Source: Auanema rhodensis
Lineage: Eukaryota > Nematoda > Chromadorea > Rhabditida > Rhabditidae
Direction of reading: 5' to 3'
NCBI GenBank assembly: GCA_964057225.1
Contig: OZ059895.1
Coordinates: 9,982,001 to 10,046,000, forward strand
DNA length: 64,000 nucleotides
Shown: piece by piece, positions 42,850 through 51,367 of the stretch
Layout of the letters: each line of letters opens with the position of its first letter
Numbering within the stretch: the stretch's first letter is position 1
The notes under the pieces: model-generated
Seen by the model: only the letters and a program-made list of their open reading frames with translations
Told to the model about the DNA's origin: nothing
Databases searched by the model: none
Program-made: the position numbers and the translations under genes

Positions 42850-44849
42850 GACATGAAATTGGAAAAAAAACTATAACGAGGATAAGTAGGTAAACCATTG
42901 AATATCAGATATTTTGGCTTACGACCATACCACGTTAAAAGTACGCCATACAGCTGATTTTCAATTTTATCTCTTCCGTAACAAATGTTTTCAATTTTCA
43001 AGCAGTTTAATTTAGATAGCTCAACCAAAGAAGAGCAAAATATCTTCAATCTTATTTCCATATTACAGTCATAAACCAGTAGGTAATAAAACTTCATCTT
43101 GAATTTACTGTTTCTATCTATTTCCTATCGAAACAAACATTGTTTAAACACTATACAACTGTAAAACCTTTTTTAATTTATTGTATTTGAAGCTCATAAG
43201 ATTTGATCTAATCGAGGGATCCAGATGGAACGTGGAAAATTACATAACTAACATGAAGTTGGAAAAAAAACCATAACGAGGATAATTAGGTAAACCATTG
43301 AATATCAGATATTTTCTCTTACGACCATACCACGTTGAAAGTACGCCATGCAACTGATTTTCAATTTTATCTTTTCCGTAACAAATGTTTTCAATTTTCA
43401 AGCACTTTTACTTAGATAGCTCAACCAAAGCAAAGCAAATTATCTTCAATTTTATTTCTATATTACAGTTATAAACCAGTAGTTAATGAAAATTCATCTT
43501 GAATTTACTGTTTCTATCTATTCCCTATCAAAACAAACATTGTTTAAACACTATGCAACTATGAAACCTTTCTTAATTCATTGTACTTGGAGCTCATAAG
43601 ATTTGATATCATTGAGGGATACAAATGAAACGTGGAACATTACATAACTAACATGAAATTAGAAAAAAAACTATAACGGGGATGAGTATGTTAACCATTG
43701 AATATCAGATATTTTCGCTTACGACCATACCACGTTGAAAGTACGCCATACAGCTGATTTTCAATTTTATCTCTTCCGTAACAAATGTTTTCAATTTTCA
43801 AGCAGTTTTACTTAGATAGCTCAACCAAAGGAGAGCAAATTATCTTCAATCTTTTTCCTATATTACAGTTATAAACCAGTAGCTATTGAACCTTCATCTT
43901 AACTTTCCTGTTTCTATCTATTTCCTATCAAAACAAACATTGTTTAAACACTATGCAACTATGAAACCTTTTTTAATTTATTGTATTTGGAACTCATAAG
44001 AATTGATATCATTGAGGGATCCAGATGAAACGTGGAAAATTACATAACTAACATGAAATTGGAGAAAAAACTATAACAAGGATAAGCAGGTAATCCATTG
44101 AATATCAGATATTTTCGCTTACGACTATACCACGTTAAAAGTACGCCATACAGCTGATTTTCAATTTTATCTCTTCCGTAACAAATGTTTTCAATTTTCA
44201 AGCACTTTTACTTGGATAGCTCAACCAAAGAAAAGCAAATTATCTTCAATTTTATTTCTATATTACAGTTATAAACCAGTAGGTAATGAAACTTCATCTT
44301 GACTTTACTGTTTCTATCTATTTCCTATCGAAACAAACATTGTTTAAACACTATACAACTGTAAAACCTTTTTTAATTTATTGTATTTGAAGCTTATAAG
44401 ATTTGATATCATCGAGGGATCCAGATGGAAGGTGGAAAATTACATAACTAACATGAAATTGGAAAAAAAACTATAACGGGGATAAGTATTTTAACGATTG
44501 AATATCAGATATTTTCGCTTACGACCATACCACCTTGAAAGTACGCCATACAGCTGATTTTCAATTTTATCTCTTCTGTAACAAATGTTTTCAATTTTCA
44601 AGCAGTTTTACTTAGATAGCTCAACCAAAGGAGAGCAAATTATCTTCAATCTTATTTCTATATTAAAGTTATAAACCAGTAGTTATTGAACCTTCATCTT
44701 AACTTTACTGTTTCTATCTATTTCCTATCAGAACAAACATTATTTAAACATTATGCAACTATGAAACCTTTTTTAACTTATTGTATTTGGAGCTCATAAG
44801 ATTTGATATCATCGAGGGATCCAAATGGAACGTGGAAAATTACATAACT
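42850..44849 (+). repeat. 2.0-kb (five-unit) tandem block, copy 1
   Basis: It repeats at 44850-46849 with an offset of exactly 2000 bp. Shared private variants include GATCTAATCGAG (43206 and 45206), GTTAATCCATTG-type AGCAGGTAATCC, TAGCTATTGAACC (43881 and 45881), GTATTTTAACG and CTCTTCTGTAAC. A related, more diverged version lies about 3600 bp upstream (39241-41250), with GATCTCATCGAG at the corresponding place. Confidence 0.8.
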
Positions 44850-46849
44850 AACATGAAATTGGAAAAAAAACTATAACGAGGATAAGTAGGTAAACCATTG
44901 AATATCAGATATTTTGGCTTACGACCATACCACGTTAAAAGTACGCCATACAGCTGATTTTCAATTTTATCTCTTCCGTAACAAATGTTTTCAATTTTCA
45001 AGCAGTTTAATTTAGATAGCTCAACCAAAGAAGAGCAAAATATCTTCAATCTTATTTCCATATTACAGTCATAAACCAGTAGGTAATAAAACTTCATCTT
45101 GAATTTACTGTTTCTATCTATTTCCTATCGAAACAAACATTGTTTAAACACTATACAACTGTAAAACCTTTTTTAATTTATTGTATTTGAAGCTCATAAG
45201 ATTTGATCTAATCGAGGGATCCAGATGGAACGTGGAAAATTACATAACTAACATGAAGTTGGAAAAAAAACCATAACGAGGATAATTAGGTAAACCATTG
45301 AATATCAGATATTTTCTCTTACGACCATACCACGTTGAAAGTACGCCATGCAACTGATTTTCAATTTTATCTTTTCCGTAACAAATGTTTTCAATTTTCA
45401 AGCACTTTTACTTAGATAGCTCAACCAAAGCAAAGCAAATTATCTTCAATTTTATTTCTATATTACAGTTATAAACCAGTAGTTAATGAAAATTCATCTT
45501 GAATTTACTGTTTCTATCTATTCCCTATCAAAACAAACATTGTTTAAACACTATGCAACTATGAAACCTTTCTTAATTCATTGTACTTGGAGCTCATAAG
45601 ATTTGATATCATTGAGGGATACAAATGAAACGTGGAACATTACATAACTAACATGAAATTAGAAAAAAAACTATAACGGGGATGAGTATGTTAACCATTG
45701 AATATCAGATATTTTCGCTTACGACCATACCACGTTGAAAGTACGCCATACAGCTGATTTTCAATTTTATCTCTTCCGTAACAAATGTTTTCAATTTTCA
45801 AGCAGTTTTACTTAGATAGCTCAACCAAAGGAGAGCAAATTATCTTCAATCTTTTTCCTATATTACAGTTATAAACCAGTAGCTATTGAACCTTCATCTT
45901 AACTTTCCTGTTTCTATCTATTTCCTATCAAAACAAACATTGTTTAAACACTATGCAACTATGAAACCTTTTTTAATTTATTGTATTTGGAACTCATAAG
46001 AATTGATATCATTGAGGGATCCAGATGAAACGTGGAAAATTACATAACTAACATGAAATTGGAGAAAAAACTATAACAAGGATAAGCAGGTAATCCATTG
46101 AATATCAGATATTTTCGCTTACGACTATACCACGTTAAAAGTACGCCATACAGCTGATTTTCAATTTTATCTCTTCCGTAACAAATGTTTTCAATTTTCA
46201 AGCACTTTTACTTGGATAGCTCAACCAAAGAAAAGCAAATTATCTTCAATTTTATTTCTATATTACAGTTATAAACCAGTAGGTAATGAAACTTCATCTT
46301 GACTTTACTGTTTCTATCTATTTCCTATCGAAACAAACATTGTTTAAACACTATACAACTGTAAAACCTTTTTTAATTTATTGTATTTGAAGCTTATAAG
46401 ATTTGATATCATCGAGGGATCCAGATGGAAGGTGGAAAATTACATAACTAACATGAAATTGGAAAAAAAACTATAACGGGGATAAGTATTTTAACGATTG
46501 AATATCAGATATTTTCGCTTACGACCATACCACCTTGAAAGTACGCCATACAGCTGATTTTCAATTTTATCTCTTCTGTAACAAATGTTTTCAATTTTCA
46601 AGCAGTTTTACTTAGATAGCTCAACCAAAGGAGAGCAAATTATCTTCAATCTTATTTCTATATTAAAGTTATAAACCAGTAGTTATTGAACCTTCATCTT
46701 AACTTTACTGTTTCTATCTATTTCCTATCAGAACAAACATTATTTAAACATTATGCAACTATGAAACCTTTTTTAACTTATTGTATTTGGAGCTCATAAG
46801 ATTTGATATCATCGAGGGATCCAAATGGAACGTGGAAAATTACATAACT
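44850..46849 (+). repeat. 2.0-kb (five-unit) tandem block, copy 2
   Basis: Second copy of 42850-44849. Beyond 46850 the array shifts into the diverged subfamily that carries the complete 5S genes. Confidence 0.8.
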
Positions 46850-47716
46850 AACATGAAATTGGAGAAAAAACTATAACAAGGATAAGTAGGTAAACCATTG
46901 AATATCATATATTTTCGCTTACGACTATACCACGTTAAAAGTACGCCATACAGCTGATTTTCAAATTTATCTTTTCCGTAACAAATGTTTTCAATTTTCA
47001 AGCACTTTTACTTGGATAGCTCAACCAAAGGAAAGCAAATTTTCTTCAATCTTATTTCTATATTACAGTTATAAACCAGTAGGTAATGAACCTTCATCTT
47101 GACTTCACTGTTTTTATCTTTTTCCTATCGAAACAAACATTGTTTAAACACTATGCAACTGTGAAACCTTTTTTAATTTATTGTATTTGGAGCTCATAAG
47201 ATTTGATATCATCGAGGGATCCTGATGGAACGTGGAAAATTACATAACTAACATAAAATTTGAAAAAAAACTATAACGAGGATAAGTAGGTAAACCATTG
47301 AATATCAGATATTTTCGCTTACGACTATACCACGTTGAAAGTACGCCATGCAGCTGATTTTCAATTTTAACTCTTCTATAACAAATTTTTCCAATTTTCA
47401 AGCATTTTAACTTAGATAGCTCAACCAAACGAGAGCAAATTATCTTCAATCTTATTTCTATATTGCAGTTATAAACCAGTAGGTAATGAACCTTCGTCTT
47501 GACTTCACTGTTTTTATCTTTTTCCTATCGAAACAAACATTGTTTAAACACTATGCAACTGTGAAACCTTTTTTAATTTATTGTATTTGGAGCTCATAAG
47601 ATTTGATATCATCGAGGGATCCTGATGGAACGTGGAAAATTACATAACTAACATAAAATTTGAAAAAAAACTATAACGAGGATAAGTAGGTAAACCATTG
47701 AATATCAGATATTTTC

Positions 47717-47835
47717 GCTTACGACCATACCACGTTGAAAGTACGCCATCCTGTCCGATCTGGCAAGTCAAGCAACGTTGGGCCCGGTTAGTACTTGGAT
47801 CGGAGACGGCTTGGGAATCCCGGGTGCCGTAAGCT
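47717..47835 (+). rRNA. Complete 5S rRNA gene, copy 1
   Basis: A full-length 119-nt 5S rRNA gene. Nt 1-7 (GCTTACG) pair with nt 112-118 (CGTAAGC) to form helix I. The Pol III internal promoter is in its usual place: box A at about nt 49-62 (AAGTCAAGCAACGT), intermediate element around 67-72, box C at about 79-95 (TTGGATCGGAGACGGCT). GGTTAGTACTTGGAT and GGGAATCCCGGGTG are typical eukaryotic 5S sequence. The whole closely resembles nematode 5S rRNA as recalled, not searched. A8 faces C111 in helix I in all three copies. This copy differs from the other two by T at nt 36 (47752). The 5' flank is the same CATTGAATATCAGATATTTTC as in the satellite units. Expression is plausible but unproven. Confidence 0.93.
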
Positions 47836-47838
47836 TTT
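47835..47838 (+). terminator. Pol III oligo-T terminator of 5S copy 1
   Basis: AAGCTTTTC: a run of four T begins at the last nucleotide of the gene, the usual RNA polymerase III stop. A second run of seven T follows at 47843-47849 as a possible backup. Confidence 0.75.
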
Positions 47839-47850
47839 CAAATTTTTTTA

Positions 47851-47879
47851 ACGATCATAACAAGTTGAAAGTACGCCAT
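47851..47879 (+). pseudogene. Degenerate second copy of 5S nt 5-33 downstream of 5S copy 1
   Basis: ACGATCATAACAAGTTGAAA followed by GTACGCCAT matches nt 5-33 of the 5S gene with three differences. It lies 15 bp after the gene end and is followed by the normal satellite spacer (GCAGCTGATTTTCAA). It forms a direct repeat with the gene's own 5' end. Deletion of the 130 bp between them (47750-47879) gives exactly the truncated satellite unit. Confidence 0.85.
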
Positions 47880-49443
47880 GCAGCTGATTTTCAATTTTAA
47901 CTCTTCTGTAACAACTTTTTTCAATTTTGAAGCAGTTTTACTTGGATAGCTCAACCAAAGCAGAGCAAAATATCTACAATCTTATTTCTATATTACAGTT
48001 ATGAACCAGTAGTTATTGAACCTTCATCTTAACTTTACTGTTTCTATCTATTTCCTATCGAAACAAACATTGTTTAAACACTATGCAACTGTGAAACCTC
48101 TTCAATTTATTGCATTTGGAGCTCATAAGATTTGATATCATCGAGGGATCCTGATGGAACGTGGAAAATTACATAACTAACATGAAATTGGAAAAAAAAC
48201 TAAAACGAGGATAAGTATGTTAACCATTGAATATCAGATATTTTCGCTTACGACCATACTACGTTAAAAGTACGCCATACAGCTGATTTTTAATTTTATC
48301 TCTTCCGTAACAAATGTTTTCAATTTTCAAGCATTTTTACTTAGATAACTCAACCAAAGGAGAGCAAATTATCTTCATTCTTATTTCTATATTACAGTTA
48401 TAAACCAGTAGTTATTGAACCTTCATCTTAACTTTACTGTTTCTATCTATTTCCTATCGAAACAAACATTGTTTAAACACTATGCAACTGTGAAACCTCT
48501 TCAATTTATTGCATTTGGAGCTTATAAGATTTGATATCATCGAGGGATCCTGATGGAACGTGGGAAATTACATAACTAACATTAAATTGGAAAAAAAACT
48601 AAAACGAGGATAAGTATGTTAACCATTGAATATCAGATATTTTCGCTTACGACCATACCACGTTAAAAGTACGCCATACAGCTGATTTTTAATTTTATCT
48701 CTTCCGTAACAAATGTTTTCAATTTTCAAGCATTTTAACTTAGATAGCTCAACCAAACGAGAGCAAATTATCTTCAATCTTATTTCTATATTGCAGTTAT
48801 AAACCAGTAGGTAATGAACCTTCGTCTTGACTTCACTGTTTTTATCTTTTTCCTATCGAAACAAACATGGTTTAAACACTATGCAACTGTGAAACCTCTT
48901 CAATTTATTGCATTTGGAGCTTATAAGATTTGATATCATCGAGGGATCCTGATGGAACGTGGGAAATTACATAACTAACATTAAATTGGAAAAAAACCAA
49001 AACGAGGATAAGTATGTTAACCATTGAATATCAGATATTTTCGCTTACGACCATACCACGTTGAAAGTACGCCATGCAGCTGATTTTCAATTTTAACTCT
49101 TCTATAACAAATTTTTTCAATTTTCAAGCATTTTAACTTAGATAGCTCAACCAAACGAGAGCAAATTAATCTTCAATCTTATTTCTATATTGCAGTTATA
49201 AACCAGTAGGTAATGAACCTTTGTCTTGACTTCACTGTTTTTATCTATTTCCTATCGAAACAAACATTGTTTAAACACTATGCAACTGTGAAACCTTTTT
49301 TAATTTATTGTATTTGGAGCTCATAAGATTTGATATCATCGAGGGATCCTGATGGAACGTGGAAAATTACATAACTAACATAACATTTGAAAAAAAACTA
49401 TAACGAGGATAAGTAGGTAAACCATTGAATATCAGATATTTTC

Positions 49444-49457
49444 GCTTACGACCATAC
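49444..49457 (+). pseudogene. 5S rRNA gene copy 2, 5' fragment (nt 1-14), split by retroelement
   Basis: GCTTACGACCATAC is nt 1-14 of a 5S gene and is followed immediately by the retroelement's 5' LTR. The remaining 105 nt are found directly beyond the 3' LTR and target duplication at 57809-57913; 14 + 105 = 119 nt, so nothing was lost. The gene is inactivated by the insertion. Confidence 0.9.
49453..49457. repeat. Target-site duplication CATAC (left)
   Basis: CATAC directly precedes the 5' LTR and recurs directly after the 3' LTR at 57804-57808. It corresponds to nt 10-14 of the interrupted 5S gene. Five bp fits BEL/Pao integration. Confidence 0.92.
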
Positions 49458-49671
49458 TGTCGGCAAATGCCTGACTATTAACAAAATATAATGATTTACA
49501 ATATAAACATAACTCTTCTGAAATACTAAACCATTATCTATTAACCGAATAATTGTATCATTAACCTATTGCGCAACATTCTCAAAGGATGTTGAACTTT
49601 TATCACCTCTATAGTTTACATTAACGTGACCTTTCTATTCAAATATCAAATATCACCCTTAAGCTAAATCA

Positions 49672-49678
49672 TATATAA
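49672..49678 (+). promoter_or_regulatory. TATA-like box in 5' LTR
   Basis: TATATAA lies 58 bp upstream of the end of the AATAAA-containing TTTATTTAATAAA tract. It is the best candidate for the element's Pol II core promoter, which would place the RNA start near 49700. The duplicate in the 3' LTR is at 57577-57583. Confidence 0.5.
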
Positions 49679-49735
49679 ACCCAAGAAACCTTCACTTTAA
49701 TATCTAACTTTTCTACCACTGTACCATCTTTATTT

Positions 49736-49741
49736 AATAAA
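49736..49741 (+). terminator. AATAAA polyadenylation signal in 5' LTR
   Basis: AATAAA within TTTATTTAATAAACC. Its counterpart in the 3' LTR (57641-57646) would end the genomic RNA. The short distance from the TATA-like box implies a short R region of tens of bases. Confidence 0.5.
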
Positions 49742-49803
49742 CCTTTTAAACCCAAATCTGCGAAGTTCAACCCTGATAATATTCTCTTCGAGTATCAACC
49801 TTC

Positions 49804-49828
49804 GTTAATACTCCTAAACGGTATTAAC
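49804..49828 (+). other. Perfect 8-bp inverted repeat in LTR (U5 side)
   Basis: GTTAATAC and GTATTAAC are separated by nine bases (TCCTAAACG). They could form a hairpin in the 5' end of the genomic RNA. The same pair is at 57709-57733 in the 3' LTR. A role is not shown by the sequence. Confidence 0.5.
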
Positions 49829-49898
49829 TCCTGTATCACGTCGAACGAGTAATACTACAGCTATTCCCCTGGAATAACTCTTGGATTCATAGTCCAAA

Positions 49899-50161
49899 TT
49901 GGTGCATCGTCCAAATCAGGTATCAATTGTTAGAAACCTTTTTGTATTAATTTCTATTCTCACTTTTTATTTCTCAGTTCCTTTGTTTACTTTTCTTCAT
50001 CATCACATTCTTTAAACTTCTTTGCTTCATCTCATCTCATCTGAATCTCTATCTCTATCTCAATCTCAAAATCAAAAAAGTTACCAACACATTTTGCAAC
50101 AATTCAACTAAGAAATTCAAAAGTCATACATTTTGCATCAAAAAATCAAAAAACGGTAGGA
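49899..50161 (+). other. Untranslated leader between 5' LTR and the polyprotein
   Basis: 263 bp, starting with one spacer base and the primer-binding site. The remainder is rich in CATCTCATCTC / ATCTCTATCTC pyrimidine repeats (about 50030-50070) and then A-rich up to the first ATG. No ORF of note. A packaging signal would be expected here but cannot be recognised by eye. Confidence 0.7.
49900..49912 (+). other. Primer-binding site, tRNA-Gly-like
   Basis: TGGTGCATCG begins two bases after the LTR end and is complementary to a tRNA 3' end CGATGCACCA, as in animal tRNA-Gly(GCC). The next bases (TCC against an expected GCC) match two of three. The sequence GTCCAAAT that ends the LTR is repeated at 49909-49916, overlapping the 3' part of this site. 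Confidence 0.65.
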
Positions 50162-51367
50162 ATGGACCGTACTGAAGAAGTTTTCAATGAAAAACTCCAC
50201 AATTTCGCAGACAAATTTGAGCAACTAGCCAAACTACTCATAAAAACTAAAACCGAGAACCAAGAAAACATTTCGCTTCTACGCCTACACACATCTCTCA
50301 CACAACTTAGGTCTGAAGAATCATCTCTCGCTACTCTTGCTTCTCTTCTCCCCGAACCTACGTTTTCTGAATTGAACAGAAGAATAAACGAGGTAACCAC
50401 GCTTCATGCTGACACAGTAACAAGAGCGAACATCCTGATTTTGGAACTAGAAACCAAAACAGCTAAAAAACAACCCCTCCCCGATTCCGAAGACGACCAA
50501 GAGTCGGATCGGAATAAAAGACCAACGCGAACTAGCTTTGGTCTCTCCGTTAAAACACCTCAACTTTCGATTCCCACATTTAACGGAGACTCCTTAACAT
50601 TTCCACTCTTTTGGAACCAATTCAAAACCCTCATTCACAATGAACCTAGCCTAAATATACAACAGAAAAACATTTTTTTGGCAGAAGCCCTACAAGGACC
50701 TGCCAGGGTTCATCTCGAGAATAAGCCTTTAAACGGCGAATTTTATCACCAAATAATCGAAACCTTACAAAACACATATCAACCGATATTAGCGGTTGAC
50801 TTTCGCATATACCGTAATATCAGGAGATTACCTGTCGCAAAATCCGACCCCACCTCTTTGAGATCCCGAGTTAATGAGATTCGAGCTTTGCTCGACCAAC
50901 TCGACAGAGCAAGATCTCAATATATATACAATACTGAAGACCCAGCTTGGGTCACAGAGATATCTGAGAAATTTCCTGAAGAAATTATAGATATGCGCTG
51001 TTGGCGATCGCCCGGCGAAAATACTATAAGTCAAATTCTGAAGGACATAGAGGGTATAGCATACTCAAAGGAAACCTCGGCTTATTTAAGACGAGAACGA
51101 TCCGAACCTCAGTATCGAGACCAAACTCAGCCCTTTTTCTCAAAACCCATCAAATCCTCAGAAAAATCAGAACGACCCTGCGTTTTTTGCGATAAGCAGG
51201 GTCATCGCCCTACAAAATGCCCCACGATAACCACCCCCCAAGAACGAAGAGAGATTATAAAGAGAAAAAATAGGTGTTGGATTTGCTTTAGTCCAACACA
51301 CTCAAGCAGTAAGTGCAAATTCGAAAGTTGCCGAAACTGCAAAAAAGAGCATAATTATACTTTATGC
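50162..51367 (+). other. Gag region of the polyprotein (aa 1-402)
   Basis: Residues 1-100 are rich in charged residues and Leu, likely helical or coiled. A low-complexity acidic stretch (PDSEDDQESDRNK, 106-118) follows. Residues 135-300 (SIPTFNGDSLTFPLFWNQF...) match the DUF1759-type capsid segment of Pao elements. Three zinc knuckles end the region: C340/C343/H348/C353, C372/C375/H380/C385 and C390/C393/H397/C402. The first two are CX2CX4HX4C; the third is one residue shorter (CX2CX3HX4C). The role is particle assembly and RNA binding. Confidence 0.8.

Larger units (their letters stand above)
1..49457 (+). repeat. Left part of 5S-rDNA-derived satellite array, ~400-bp unit
   Basis: About 124 head-to-tail units, all in the same orientation. 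The landmark GCTTACGAC[C/T]ATACCAC recurs at 321, 722, 1122, 1522, 1922, 2322 and so on with a 399-402-bp step. Each unit reads: nt 1-33 of a 5S rRNA gene; [A/G]CAGCTGATTTTCAA; a T-rich stretch; GATAGCTCAACCAAAG; ACAGTTATAAACCAGTA; AAACATTGTTTAAACACTAT; TTTATTGTATTTGGAGCTCA; GATATCAT[C/T]GAGGGATCC; ACATAACTAACATGAAATTGG; and CATTGAATATCAGATATTTTC just before the next 5S remnant. Variation is mostly point substitution plus 1-2-bp indels. Apart from the complete 5S gene at 47717, I see no gene in it. The window begins inside the array, so its left limit is unknown. Confidence 0.97.
47080..49457 (+). repeat. Diverged satellite subfamily flanking the 5S genes (left side)
   Basis: These units carry a variant set rare in the first 41 kb: GATCCTGATGGAAC, ACATAAAATTTG or AACATTAAATTGG, AACCAAACGAGAGC, CTTCGTCTTGACTTC, TGTTTTTATCTTTTTCC and CCTCTTCAATTTATTGC. 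The same set dominates the right array after the retroelement and appears briefly at 41620-42100. The complete 5S genes lie only in this subfamily, which may be older or closer to the original 5S cluster than the homogenised left array. Confidence 0.8.
49458..49898 (+). repeat. 5' LTR (441 bp)
   Basis: It starts TGTCGGCAAATGCC and ends TAGTCCAAA. It appears identical to 57363-57803. The 5' end has the usual TG, but the 3' end is AAA rather than the common CA; this boundary is fixed by the last base shared by both LTRs and by the CATAC duplication. It contains a TATA-like box, an AATAAA signal and a short inverted repeat in the presumed U5 part. Confidence 0.93.

Noticed and set aside
1..49457. 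CRISPR-like array
   Set aside because: Units are ~400-bp tandem repeats with no repeat/spacer alternation; the sequence is eukaryotic satellite DNA.
51001..51195. Plus-strand 64-codon ORF inside Gag
   Set aside because: Alternate frame of the Gag coding sequence with no recognisable feature.
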